Origin: Palaemon carinicauda
Lineage: Eukaryota; Arthropoda; Malacostraca; Decapoda; Palaemonidae
Length of the DNA stretch: 64,000 nucleotides
NCBI RefSeq assembly: GCF_036898095.1
Contig: NC_090768.1
Span: 44,286,772-44,350,771 of the forward strand
Reading direction: 5' to 3'
Shown here piece by piece: positions 34,713-62,539 of the stretch. The stretch's first letter is position 1. Every line of letters starts with the position of its first letter. The notes beneath the pieces are model-generated. The model made no database searches. It had not been told where the DNA came from and saw only the letters and a list, made by a program, of their open reading frames with translations. A program made the position numbers and the translations under genes.

Positions 34713-35872
34713 ATGGCTAGTAGACGTTCCCAGAACACTTCCCCTAAGGGTGGACCTGCTACGTCTGCCACGCCTAAAGAAGGTACTCCAAGGCCTCCAC
34801 GCTCTTCGTCTGACTGCCTTCAGAATATCGAAAGACTCTCGAGAACTAGAGATTTTTCGAAGGAGGCAACCAGAGCGATTGCTAGAGCAAGGAGAACATC
34901 CACCCTTATAGTCTACCAATCGAAGTGGGAAATCTTCCGAAACTGGTGCAAGTCAGTATCCGTATCCTCGACCAGTACCTCTGTAACTCAAATAGCTGAC
35001 TTCCTCTTATATCTGAGGAAAGAACGATCTCTTTCAGCTCCCACTATCAAGGGTTACAGAAGCATGTTGGCATCAGTCTTCCGTCACAGAGGCTTAGATC
35101 TTTCCAACAATAAAGATCTACAGGACCTCCTTAAGTCTTTTGAGACCACCAAGGAGCGTCGTTTGGTTACACCTGGTTGGAATTTAGACGTGGTTCTAAG
35201 ATTCCTTATGTCAGACAGGTTCGAACCACTTCAATCAGCCTCCCTGAAAGATCTCACCTTTAAGACTCTTTTCCTGATATGCTTAACCACAGCTAAAAGA
35301 GTCAGTGAGATTCATGCCTTCAGCAGGAACATCGGATTCTCATCCGAAACGGCTACATGTTCTACAACTTGGTTTTCTAGCCAAACACGAGCTGCCTTCT
35401 CGGCCTTGACCAATATCGTTCGATATTCCAAACTTATCGTATGGTTGGAAATGAACTAGAAAGAGTATTATGTCCTGTAAGAGCTCTTAAGTTCTATTTT
35501 AAAAACCTTTACGAGGCCCGTCTGAAGCTTTATGGTGTTCAGTTAAGAATCCATCTTTGCCTATGTCAGAGAATTCTTTATCCTATTTTATCAGACTGTT
35601 AATACGAGAAGCTCATTCCCTTCTGAATGAGGAAGACCAAGCTTGGCTGAAGGTAAGGACACACGAAGTTAGAGCTGTCACAACTTCCGTGGCCTTTGAA
35701 CAAAATAGATCTCTGCAAAGTATATTCGACGCAACCTATTGGAAAAGCGAATCAGTGTTCGCGTCTTTTATCTTAAGAATGTCCAGTCTCTTTACGAGAA
35801 CTGCTACACTCTGGGACCATTCGTAGCAACGAGTGCAGTAGTGGTGGGGGCTCCACCACTACAATTCCCTAA
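34713..35872 (+). pseudogene. DIRS-3 tyrosine recombinase remnant
   Basis: The N-terminal half is open from the conserved ATG to about 35,360, past the catalytic TAKRVSE. A frameshift near 35,360 and another near 35,765 separate it from the HEVRA motif and the tyrosine segment (VFYLKNVQSLY). Closest relatives in the window are the recombinases of DIRS-1 and DIRS-2. Confidence 0.9.
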
Positions 35873-36089
35873 TTCCAGAACCTTTTTAATCTTTCTCTTG
35901 AAATATTTTTGGGTTGTCCGGAAGGCTAAGAAGCCTTTCGCATCCTACTTGATTTGGCGGGTGGTCAAAATCATTTCTTGAGAAGCGCCTAGATTAGAGG
36001 TTTTGATGAGGACCTTTAGTATGGGTTGCAACCCTTCATACTTCAGCTCCTAGGAGTCGCTCAGCATCCTATGAGGATCGCGAGGCTCA

Positions 36090-36143
36090 GTAAGGAAGAC
36101 GTACTTAAAAAGGCAGAGTAATTGTTCAAGTCGTCTTCCTTAC
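36090..36143 (+). promoter_or_regulatory. Conserved 3' hairpin in DIRS-3
   Basis: Here the stem is extended to a perfect 12 bp (GTAAGGAAGACG with CGTCTTCCTTAC), including a position that is mismatched in the DIRS-1 stem. Confidence 0.6.
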
Positions 36144-36266
36144 CAGGTACTTGTTTATTTTATGCTTGTTATTTTGAATAACTGCTAAATGAAATACGGA
36201 ATACTTAGCTCATAATAATGTCAACATGTAATGCTGGTCTCTACCCACCCCCCTGGGTGTGAATCA

Positions 36267-36353
36267 GCTATATGATCATCGGGTAAGTTTAATATTGAAA
36301 AATGTTATTTTCCTTAGTAAAATAAATTTTTGAATATACTTACCCGATGATCA
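36267..36353. repeat. DIRS-3 internal complementary region
   Basis: Joined complements of both ends, carrying the GATGATCAT variant seen in this copy's own terminal repeats. Confidence 0.88.
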
Positions 36354-36406
36354 TAAATTAAAGGACCCACCCTTCCTCCCCAATAGAGACCCAGTGGACA
36401 GAGGAG

Positions 36407-36595
36407 AAAATTGGTTCTTTGTTGACATTGAGTACTTGAGTACCTTTGACAGATGGCGCTGTTGATGTACACCCCCACCTGTATAGCGATCGCTGGCGTA
36501 TTCCGCCCGTAGGTTTTTTCTGTCGGGCAGCAGGGATGCAGCTATATGATCATCGGGTAAGTATATTCTAAAATTTATTTTACTAAGGAAAATAA
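36407..36595 (+). repeat. DIRS-3 right inverted terminal repeat
   Basis: Complement of 30,101-30,270 plus right-end sequence 'tactaaggaaaataa'. Host sequence resumes by about 36,596. Confidence 0.9.
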
Positions 36596-36651
36596 AATTT
36601 TTTTATTTTAATTCTGTAATTATTTGTAACAGATGGACAAGTGTGTATGCA

Positions 36652-53905
<17,254 letters not shown>

Positions 53906-53964
53906 GTGAGTACGGACGTTCGTTATTTCTAAAAAAAAAAAATACATAACCTTGGTATTACAAC

Positions 53965-54274
53965 TTAACCCTTTTACCCCCAGGCTATTTGGAAATTTCC
54001 AACCCTTAACCCCCAGGGGGTTATTTTTTCCCCAGCACATTTTGCAGTATATTTTTTTCAAATTGCTCTAACAGCCTTAATTTTTGTCATAGAGAGGTCA
54101 GGTTGGTCTCATTCTCTTGGAAAATGCCTGAATTTTCTCAAAAAATTATAAAAAATATGAAGAAAAATTTTTTTTATAGTATTTTTTTGCAAGGACGTAC
54201 CGGTACGTCCATGGGGGTAAAGGGATGGCTTTTGTGAAATGTACCAGTACGTCCTTTGGGGGTAAAAGGGTTAA
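53965..54274 (-). mobile_element. piggyBac-type MITE, copy 4
   Basis: 310 bp, TTAA to TTAA, inverted relative to the other three. It carries a perfect 18-bp palindrome GGACGTACCGGTACGTCC at 54,193-54,210, which is one or two bases off in the other copies. Confidence 0.92.
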
Positions 54275-54659
54275 TGAAATTACTGCTAACTCATTACAAA
54301 ACTCAATTTGGTTATGTATTTTTTTTAAATACAAAAGTGCATGTAATATTTGTAATTGCATGTTGATATGTTATAAAGACAGGTAAGTAGATGAAGCAAA
54401 CGGAATGTTCAGTATTATATCATACAATCAATTTTGAAATAAGAATAAGATTGAAAAATGGTTCATCCATGGAATTTAATTTTCATCAGTTTGCACTAAT
54501 GCCAAAGTTAATGGTTCATCTGTACAGTACTGAGCAATTCTTTACCATTTTTAATTTCTTATTCATCCTCTTGTATTGCTCCTCTCTTCTCTCGTGCAAT
54601 TTCACTTCAAATGTCTTGTAATAGTGGTGATAAAAATAGCAATGATTTTTTTAATAGCA

Positions 54660-54665
54660 TTTATT
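54660..54665 (-). terminator. Probable TIMMDC1 polyadenylation signal
   Basis: AATAAA on the minus strand, about 107 nt past the stop. Another AATAAA overlaps the stop codon (54,770-54,775). Confidence 0.5.
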
Positions 54666-54771
54666 AGAAAATTATATACCGTGTACTGTACAATATCTGT
54701 GTAACAATGACGAAAAACTTACTTTCAAGTGGCTTGAATAACATACTGTACACTCGTTTAACTACGGGTAT

Positions 54772-54998
54772 TTATTCTGATTTTGAAGCTGGTGGTGGTT
54801 CTGGGGAACTGGAACTGCCCTTTTTTATAGCCTCGTCAAGAGATTGGAGTAATTCGTTTTTAAGGAGAACTTGGTCATGGCCTGTAAGCATAGGATCTTT
54901 TTCCTTTTCTCTTATCGCGCGGAGCCTTTCAACCTTAGACTGTTGATATTCCTCTTTCCATTTATATTGCCAGTAACGTATTTCCTCCATCGATGTGC
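54772..54998 (-). CDS. TIMMDC1: TIMMDC1 exon 5
   Basis: Completes a Gly codon, then TSMEEIRYWQYKWKEEYQ and a charged tail ending SSPEPPPASKSE with TAA. Matrix or intermembrane-space tail; less conserved than the core. Confidence 0.92.
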
Positions 54999-57900
54999 CT
55001 GGAAAAGAACGCCAAGAAAGTTACTCTCACTCTTGAAAACCAGAATCATTATATTGACTGTAGATTTTACACTAAGCAACATTATTTTCATGGTCATTTT
55101 ATAGAAACTTAGTTTAAATAAAAGCTCTTATTAGGTAAATGGGACATTGGTATTTTATCTAGTATTGCTGGGTTAAATTGATAAAGTATTTATACCTGTA
55201 TTAAGGGTGGGAATCTTACCAGTTAAGTACATGATTGCGAGTGAAAGGCTTCCAGCCACTGCCCCCAAGATGCCTCCAACTGCTCCCCCAGCTATCGTTG
55301 CTTTTGGCCCAGATTTAAATTTGTACATCGATCCAGAAACTGCTCCACCGGCAATATACCTGAGATGAATGAATTTTATTAACAACAATTATTACAATTA
55401 CTTTTTTTAGTACAGACGTGAGAGGGAGTTCAAGAGGGGACAAAGAAAATTACAAATTTGTTTGCCTATTCTTGATATTAATTTTCTGCGTTACTTTCAC
55501 TGCCAAAACACTCGCATGAATAACTCAACCAAGCCGTAGGATTATACTTACTCGAGTAGAGAAGATTTGCCTCTGTAAACAGAAATCGTAGTTGTAACGA
55601 ATATCATTGATCCTGTGAAAAGACTCAGCCTCCAGCCCCACTTCCATGCTCCACGGAAAAATCCCACAAAGACCTGCAGGAATTTTTATTCTATTTTTAG
55701 TAAATATAAAATATGTTCTTTATCACCAAGGCTTAATCTAATCTTTTAAGATTATATTAAAAGAAGTTCAGTTTGAAAATACTTTCCGTTCTAGTATTTT
55801 ATAGCCACGATATCTTCATTGATGTATGCGAGACAGTGTAAGCAAATTTCCATGGCATTACCTTATCTTGCAATCTCTTCTTCGCATCAACGTGACCGTA
55901 GAATGTTGTTGCTTGATTGGTCTCGATAAATCTAAGATAGCTTTCTCGGGAATAAATGGAACCCCCAATCATTGTTCCAAAAAACAGTCCCATTGTCACT
56001 CCCTGAATAACCTGTAATAGTAAAAAAATTTTGCATTAACTAGTATTATTACTATCCAAGCTACAACCCTAATTGGAAAAGCAAGATGCTATAAGCCCAG
56101 GGGCTCCAATAGGGAAAAATAGCCCAGTGAGGAAAGGAAATAAGGAAATAAATAACTGAAGAGAATAAATTAACGATAAATCATTCTAAAAAAAGTAATG
56201 TCAAAAGAGATATGTCCTTTTTACACAAAAGTGAATGTCAATGTTGATATTCAGCACTGTAATTACAGTATCCGTATGTAAAGTTTTCTGAAAAGGGCAC
56301 TTTTAATGATAATGTCATTATTTTGTAATGATATAACTAATTCAAAGTAATCTGTTTTTTCACTTAAAATTAAACCTTGTTTTGTAATGCTTGAAACAAA
56401 ACCAAAGCTCTTTTTTGGGCTAGCTGCCACCATTTGGTTCATATATGCTATGTTTAAGAGTAGTTTAAAGATGCACTACAAAGTTAACCTAATGGGAAAA
56501 TAAAATATTGGGATTTGTAACAGCTAAGCCCATTTCTGTTAAAGGTCACAATTAAATAAAGAATGGAAATTTCAAATAATGAGAGTGACAGTGTATGGAA
56601 TACGCTTTTGATATACAGAAGGTCCTCAACTTAAACACCCCCCCCCCACCCTGTTAGGTAAGTAGGAAAGGACACGTCTTGTAGGTTAGGTGGGGAAGTT
56701 TAAGTTAGGGTCAAAGACCGCCGGGGTAGTTGTAGGGGCTGTCTGCACTCCCGGGTCGTGAGAGGGAGAGGAGGCGACAGCAGAGTCTGTTGGGACTCCG
56801 GAGATGGAAGTCTTTACGGACTTCAAAGACTTCGGTGGTTTAGAAGTCTTACGAGTCTTCTTGTGTAGAGATTTTGCAGAAAAAATGCCTTGCGTAGAAC
56901 TAGAAAACAAGAAAATTCCCATTATCTATGCGCGTGGGAGGAACTGGACGCTGATATACAAAGGCTCCAAATGTAGTAAATTGACAGTATTACTGTATAG
57001 TTTTTATTTATATTTAGATATTTAAGTGAGACTTGTGATGGGAAACATGCAGACGTACACTAAAGTTCCTCTTAAATCCTAGAATCTAAAGAAATATGAA
57101 TAATTTATCATCTAAGTCTATTAAATGCAATATACACTCGGGTGTATCTAGCAAAATACTGCAGGCTACCAAAATCCCTAATTCTTTACAAGAGTTTTAA
57201 AGTACTTTACAATAGTATCACTAAAGAAATCAATAGATAGTGTTAGTATACAAATGTACTGTATGTGTATGCTTAATGAATATTGTATATAAGGGATAGT
57301 GTAAAAACACATTTCACAATAGCATATTGCCGTCATCATACCCTCTGTTTTCACACGAGTTTAGCCGCCCTTCTTTCAAACGTGTGTAACTACAAGTGAA
57401 TGCATTTGAGTGAAATGTAAATACACAAGGAATTACAGTACACTAAGCAGATTTGAATTATTTAAAAGTCCAGTTGCAATTTGCCTAAGAATTTGGGTAA
57501 AATATGATAAACAAGGGTTCTTAGTGGAGTGGCATGGGGAAACTCAGAAATTATAAAAGAAATAGTCAATGCAGGATAAAGCAAATAGTGTAAATATAAG
57601 AATAAAGCCAGTTTTAGGCTGTAGAAATTATAAATAAATAAAGGCAATATGGAAAAAAAAAGTAAAATTATAGTTACGAACCGAACAACATTTTGAACGG
57701 AAAATTTCATTTCCTGTAGTAAGTAATGTTCTTTCACTGAATTTGACCTTTATTCTGAGCTGCATATGCGAACCCCATTGATTATTATTTCTTATATAAT
57801 TAAGTTTATATTTGCAGTGAAAATGTCATTTTTGACAAAAACGGGACATTTTTCTAAAGGAAATGCCTTATTTTTGGTAGAAAAGCTTTTTCTGTCAGTA

Positions 57901-58908
57901 ACTTTAAAAAAAAATGGTTATTACACCTACCATTAGCTAATAAAAATATAATAGTAATGTAGTAATTACAGAAGTAACCTTAGTCCTAACCTATCAGGTT
58001 ACTTAGTACCTGGCAGCATCTGAAAATTTTTCCAGTAATATGAAAAGATAGAACCTAACCTACCATAGGGTGGATAGTAGAGGCTTAGGTATGCTTAGAA
58101 TCTAACCTAACATAGGATGGATGGTAGAGGCTTAGGTATGCTTATATTAAGATAAGGAGCCTTTGTATATCAGCGGCCAGTTCCTTAGATTGATTAACAA
58201 TGGACATTAACTAACCTAAACTTTTCCTCCTAACCTAACCTAACGCCCCCCTTACAGTGCCGTATTTTAAGTTAAACATAATACATACATGTGGCCGCTA
58301 TCGTACATACACCCCCAGGTTACTTCGTACCTGGCAGCATCTTAATTTTTTTTTCCTGTAATAATAAAAGATAGAACCTAACCTAACATAGGATGGTTGT
58401 TCTACCTGTGGCAACAAATCCTAGTAGAGGCTTAGGTAGGCTCATATGAAGATAATTAGTTATCCTTACAGTTTAGGTTAAAGGGATCGTCGTTTTTTTC
58501 GCAATTCAATAACAGTTTAAGCTATTGAAAAAAAATAAATTCTGTTAACTTGGCCAAACTTAGGCTAGCCTCTGTAGCCTACTTTAGTAAATTAGAGCTA
58601 ACAAATACTGTATTAATCTTTGCCAAAAAGTAGTTTGATATGCAGTACACTATCCTTACCATTTGTAATTCAGGGCTAATATCCCCATACTCGTCTTTCT
58701 TAAACATAATCCTAAGTCTGTCCATGCCGGTCTCCTCCTCCTTATTTAACTCGGCCTTGCGTACAGTTTCTATGTTCTTATCGATCGAATCGCTGTTTTC
58801 CAGTAATCTATACACATTGAATCCCATTAGGAAACTTCCAGCTGCATGTTTCTTTCTGTGTTGTTTAATAAAAGTCGAATATAACTTGCTGTAGTGGTGG
58901 TTCGCCAT
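54772..58908 (-). CDS. TIMMDC1: TIMMDC1, complex I assembly factor (5 exons)
   Basis: Exons 58660-58908, 55862-56011, 55552-55673, 55220-55359 and 54772-54998 join in frame to 295 aa (the human protein is 285 aa). TIMMDC1 is an inner-membrane Tim17-family protein needed to build the membrane arm of mitochondrial complex I. Seen: the N-terminal GMDRLRIMFKKDEYGDISPE block, then Gly-rich membrane segments (VTMGLFFGTMIGGSIY; LFTGSMIFVTTTISVY; IAGGAVSGSMYKF; IAGGAVGGILGAVAGSL), the WKWGWR motif, and a charged C-terminal tail. Start: ATG at 58,908 (A at -3, G at +4); the upstream GTG-led extension is rejected. The signal AATAAA (complement) lies at 54,660-54,665. It sits antisense to, and probably inside, the ninein-like gene. 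Confidence 0.94.
55220..55359 (-). CDS. TIMMDC1: TIMMDC1 exon 4
   Basis: 46 full codons: YIAGGAVSGSMYKFKSG, then ATIAGGAVGGILGAVAGSLS. The core Tim17-type GxxxG membrane hairpin. Confidence 0.95.
55552..55673 (-). CDS. TIMMDC1: TIMMDC1 exon 3
   Basis: VFVGFFRGAWKWGWRLSL, then TGSMIFVTTTISVYRGKS. The GWRWGWR-like motif is characteristic of the family. The donor splits a Glu codon after two bases. Confidence 0.95.
55862..56011 (-). CDS. TIMMDC1: TIMMDC1 exon 2
   Basis: 50 codons, phase 0 at both ends. First membrane segment (VTMGLFFGTMIGGSIYSRES) followed by a polar loop (ATTFYGHVDAKKRLQDK). Confidence 0.95.
56040..56222 (-). repeat. Family A copy
   Basis: Begins 'attattactatccaagctac' and contains 'aaaagcaagatgctataagc' and 'gaggaaaggaaataagg'. 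It lies in the sense orientation of TIMMDC1, immediately upstream of exon 2's acceptor (about 28 bp). Confidence 0.88.
57660..57930 (+). repeat. Family C interspersed repeat, copy 2
   Basis: Matches 12,290-12,780 but lacks about 170 bp of its middle. Confidence 0.7.
57985..58460. repeat. Duplicated CCTAA-rich segment
   Basis: Segments of about 150-180 bp at 57,985-58,170 and 58,310-58,460 share 'ggttacttagtacctggcag', 'aagatagaacctaacc' and 'tagaggcttaggta'. Between them is a short (CCTAA)3 run at 58,229-58,244. Confidence 0.85.
58660..58908 (-). CDS. TIMMDC1: TIMMDC1 exon 1
   Basis: 83 codons, MANHHYSKLYSTFIKQHR through GMDRLRIMFKKDEYGDISPE to LQM, donor atg|gtaagg. The basic start could act as a mitochondrial targeting region. 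Confidence 0.93.
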
Positions 58909-59110
58909 TGTTTTGGTTTGTCTTCTTCTTCTTGTTGATAATTGTGACACTTGACCGTAGCAGACGACGCTCCAGGATCAGCTGTTGGGCGGAGGGGTTC
59001 GCCTTTAAATCGGCACCTTTTTAGTTATTTTCTTTTATCTAGTTCTTTGCTTTTATTTTCCCATTCGCCCATTCGGTATTATTTTCTATTTATATTCTTT
59101 TAACTTTAAA
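58901..59110 (-). promoter_or_regulatory. TIMMDC1 proximal upstream region (first copy)
   Basis: Part A (58,901-58,991) runs upstream from the start codon; part B (59,001-59,110) lies beyond it. Both recur downstream (part A at 59,111-59,198, part B at 59,518-59,620). Likely 5' untranslated region and promoter, by position only. Confidence 0.5.
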
Positions 59111-59198
59111 TTCGCCATTGTTTTGGTTGAACTTCTTCTTGTTGATAATTGTGACACTTTACCGTAGCAGACGACGCTCCAGGATCAGCTGTTGGGCG
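59111..59198 (-). repeat. Duplicate of the TIMMDC1 start region
   Basis: Near-identical copy of 58,901-58,991, including the ATG and next five bases of TIMMDC1. On the minus strand this ATG opens only a 10-codon frame (MANLKLKEYK) before a stop. Confidence 0.9.
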
Positions 59199-59517
59199 TT
59201 ATGACAATACATTTGCTTCAGTGGTATTTTTTAGAGCAAGAACTAATACGTTAAAACTAAATATTATAAATAGACACAATGGAGGGAATGTAAAATGTAA
59301 TTTTTGTGAAAATGAGGAGGAAGATTTGATACATTTTTTGTTATTTTGCCAGGAATATAGAAAAGAAAGGAATAAAGTAATTGAGCTACAGCAACCATAC
59401 GAGGAAGACCCAAAGAAAATAGTAGGATTATTTTTATTTAGTGAAACAAATATAGAAAAGAAAAAAGAAGTATTGAACATAATGTGGAAGAAAAGACAAA
59501 ACAGTACAAGAAGATAA
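59199..59517 (+). pseudogene. Non-LTR retrotransposon ORF2 C-terminal fragment
   Basis: The plus-strand frame (to TAA at about 59,515) reads FFRARTNTLKLN, then CNFCENEEEDLIHFLLFC. The C-x2-C ... H-x4-C pattern matches the zinc-knuckle-like end of many non-LTR ORF2 proteins. It is cleanly bounded by the two halves (A' and B') of the duplicated TIMMDC1 upstream unit. Confidence 0.75.
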
Positions 59518-59620
59518 GCCTTTAAATCGGCACCTTTTTTAGTTATTTTCTTTTATCTAGTTCTTTGCTTTTATTTTCCCATTCGGTATTATTTTCTATT
59601 TATATTCTTTCAACTTTAAA
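59518..59620 (-). repeat. Second copy of upstream part B
   Basis: Matches 59,001-59,106 except for an 8-bp 'cccattcg' doubling in the first copy and a few substitutions. Confidence 0.9.
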
Positions 59621-60259
59621 TATTACATTTCCTATTGATATCCTTCTTTTTCTCTTGATTTATTTGCTGAAATTCCTTTATTTATTTCGCTCGTTGTCGA
59701 GTTATGTAAAGACACACCCGTCACAGGGAGGCGAGCTTCAGCTCTTATTATTAGTTATTATTGTGTTCACTATTTGTACTGTCATTGCAGTAATCTATGT
59801 CGTTGGCTTGAAAAACATTTATTTATTCATTTTTTAACCTTATAAACGCTATTCATGTTTTAAATTCGTATTGAAAATGGTTTCTCAATAAGTGTATGTG
59901 ACTGGAATGGAGAACCTGGTGGGTACCGGTCACTTAATACATTAAGTTTTGGAATTTGCAATATAAAGTTAATAACAATTTATGACAATTTCCATTGCTG
60001 ACATAATGGCAACTATTCGTGAATCTACTACTAGGAGTTTCTCAATTTGGTACTATTTTAATGAGACACGAATATAATTTCTAGTATTCATATTAAAATA
60101 TCAAATCTAACTTTTGCATGTCATAAGCCTCGAAATTTCACACCTTTGTAAAACTATAAGTTAAACAGTAGTAAGTTGATTAGATTAATATTTTGAAATC
60201 CGTGTGTGCCAACATTATTAGTCAGAACCTCAAAACTAAAACTGTTATCATAAACATTT
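59621..60259. other. No gene recognised
   Basis: AT-rich. The hydrophobic plus-strand open frame (59,565-59,837) has no family signature. Confidence 0.45.
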
Positions 60260-60296
60260 TTACCTCCGCCAATAAAGTTGGAAGGTTATGACGTTT

Positions 60297-60389
<93 letters not shown>

Positions 60390-60665
60390 TTGTGTGTTCT
60401 GTATGTGTGTGTGTGTGTGTTTAACTTATGTTAAAAGCTGGAAATTATTAAATTTTTGAAGGTCAAGGTCACGGTCAAGCAAAATGTCCAATTCACGTTT
60501 TCAGCCACAAGTTTGGACATCGTTGTCACAGAGACTTCAAACTTGGTTCATATATGAGTGGATGAAAATCCACGCCAATTAATACATGTTAAGGTCAAAG
60601 ATCAAGGCCAAGAAATAAGCTGTCACAGTGGAGGTCTGCACTTTACTGAGTGGCCCTCTAGTTTT
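60260..60665 (+). repeat. Family E repeat with internal (TC)n-(GT)n
   Basis: Begins 'acctccgccaataaagttgg', contains a TC tract (60,300-60,383) and a GT-rich tract (60,384-60,420), then 'ggtcaaggtcacggtcaagc'. Ends with the part shared with 37,495-37,625 and 'gtggccctctag'. Probably a DNA-transposon-derived or SINE-like repeat; class not determined. Confidence 0.75.
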
Positions 60666-60804
60666 TTCTTTACATTTATTATTTTGTTTCCGAACTTAAT
60701 ACTAAGTAATGAAAACAATTTTTCATGTGTCCAATAAAAGCTGATAACTTAATTTAGAGTACCAATTTAGAGTACCAATTTAGATAAATTGGTGATAGTG
60801 GTTT

Positions 60805-61260
60805 AAAGGGTTTTAAAGGCTGCTCATGAATGGCAGAGGCAAGGAACAGTGATATTGCCCTGGAGACTGACCATATATACCTTTGGCCAGTGCCCAAGCT
60901 CCCTCTCCACAAAAGCTAGGACCAAGGAGGGCCAGCCAATGGCTGCTGATAACTCAGCATATAGGCCTATAGGCTCTCCCATATCCTTAGCTCACATGGA
61001 TGGTGAGGTTGCAGCAAGTTACAACACTAGTTGGAAAGGCCAGATGCTATAAGCTTAAGGGCTCCAACAGGGTAAAATGGCCCAGTGAGGAAAGGAAATA
61101 AGGAAATAAACGATATGAAAAGTAATGCACAATTAGAATAAACGATTTTAAAAACAGTAGCAACATTAAAACAGATATTTCATATATAAGCTATAAAAAG
61201 ACTTATGTTAGCCTATTCAACAAAAAACTTGCTGCAAGTTTGAACTTTTGAAGTTCTACC
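60805..61260 (-). repeat. Unclassified repeat fused to family A copy
   Basis: 60,805-61,012 is an unclassified repeat-like segment ('ctgaccatatatacctttgg', 'aggaccaaggagggccagcc'). From 61,013 it continues as an antisense family A copy to about 61,260, without the usual ATT tract. Confidence 0.65.
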
Positions 61261-61740
61261 AATTAAATATTTATTCCTAATATGCAATGTAACATACAAG
61301 CAATTCCTTTTTAAAGCTTCAAGAAATTTTAATTTCATACACATCAACTCGTCACACTTATAAAGGAGGAATGATTCAAAAGCTCTTTCAAACTTTCAAA
61401 TACAGTACTTCAACTTTGATCCGCAATATTTTTATCTTTTTTCACCTTCCATGTTTTACCTTCGTCCTGTCTCATTTCTTTAGTAATTTTTTATATATGT
61501 TTTTTTCAATCTTCTTGATACTTGAAGGTATCAGCTCTGTCCTGGTTTCCACTTACCCTTGAAATCTTGTTCTTGATTACATTAATTCAGGCTTTCTCCT
61601 TCTTCAAATATTAAAATCTACGTAGGTTTTTGTAATTTCTCTTTACTGTCCCCACTCAATACTATACAATTAAATGTCTGTATTTATGCACTCTATTCAC
61701 TTACTCTTTTTCTCATCCCAAAATGCATGCCACTGAGATT
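61261..61740. other. No gene recognised
   Basis: AT-rich sequence with no supported frame. Confidence 0.45.
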
Positions 61741-61993
61741 GATTAATGGGGTTATGTCAAAATCAGAGAGGGAATACCTTAACGTGGTGAAAGGGTTTGC
61801 GTATCGCCATGGACAGCAAAGCTGTACTAGTCAGGGCCACCTGTACTACTTTGTGGTGCTATGAGTGATCAGACTAATGTCTCCCATCACCAATTCACAA
61901 TGGCCAGTGTAGTACAGGGGTAATAAAATGGTCAAACATCAGAACACGAATAAGTACATGTCTGAGGCTTTTGTCCTGCAGGGGACTAGAGAC

Positions 61994-62030
<37 letters not shown>
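61741..62030. repeat. Repeat-like segment ending in poly-T
   Basis: GC-richer segment (61,760-61,990) followed by a T tract of about 34 nt (61,997-62,030). The sharp composition change suggests an inserted element, class unknown. Confidence 0.45.
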
Positions 62031-62031
<1 letters not shown>

Positions 62032-62539
62032 AAAAAACATGAGAACATTGAGCAGCATTTTGTTTCAATGTCAACAATCTTATTTTGAGGGAACAGAGTA
62101 GTTTAAGAATTACTCTTCAAAAACTAGTATTCTGTATAGTAGTGTCATCCAGGCTTTCTTGTTATGGCAATAGTAAACACGAGTCTTTAAATACTGTAGA
62201 GATCTTGAGGGGTGTGGGTTACTGTAGAGTACAATATGCTTCAGTTTGAACACTGCAATGTTTCCCTACTAGATTACCGTTCATAATCTTTGAACGTCGT
62301 TAGTCTTACCATTTCTTTGGCCTCTTGAATATAGGTGCATTGTAGCAAACTTCAAAATTTGATATTTGTTTTGAGAAAATAGTTTTTTTCAACAATTATC
62401 TTATAAAGCTATTTATTTTTAAAAGGTTTGACAGCTTCAGTATCAATGAAACGTGATGACTTGTGACTTGCTGTAAATCAGTTCATGTGCAAATGTATAT
62501 TTCTTGGCATAGCTTTCCATTTTTTGTCTTATCCAGGTT
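62031..62539. other. No gene recognised
   Basis: No supported frame and no exon that would continue the ninein-like gene. Confidence 0.45.

Larger units (their letters stand above)
30101..36595 (+). mobile_element. DIRS-like retrotransposon 3, decayed, divergent termini
   Basis: 6.5 kb. The terminal repeats match each other but differ from those of DIRS-1/2 in most of the central part, so this is a separate subfamily. The leader, central region, RNase H and recombinase are homologous to DIRS-2. All frames are broken. The right end lies only 37 bp before a splice acceptor of the ninein-like gene. Confidence 0.9.
56012..58659 (-). other. TIMMDC1 intron 1
   Basis: 2.6 kb. Contains an antisense family A copy, a minus-strand open frame of unknown origin (56,686-56,922), a family C copy and a duplicated CCTAA-rich segment. 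Confidence 0.75.

Noticed and set aside
56686..56922. Minus-strand Lys/Ser/Pro-rich open frame in TIMMDC1 intron 1
   Set aside because: No splice sites or motif support it; probably a fragment of an unidentified mobile element.
58229..58244. Interstitial telomere-like (CCTAA)3
   Set aside because: Only three units, inside a duplicated CCTAA-rich repeat; too short to claim a telomeric origin.
58909..58950. Upstream extension of TIMMDC1 exon 1
   Set aside because: It begins at a GTG, not an ATG; the ATG at 58,908 has a strong context and the family does not need the extension.
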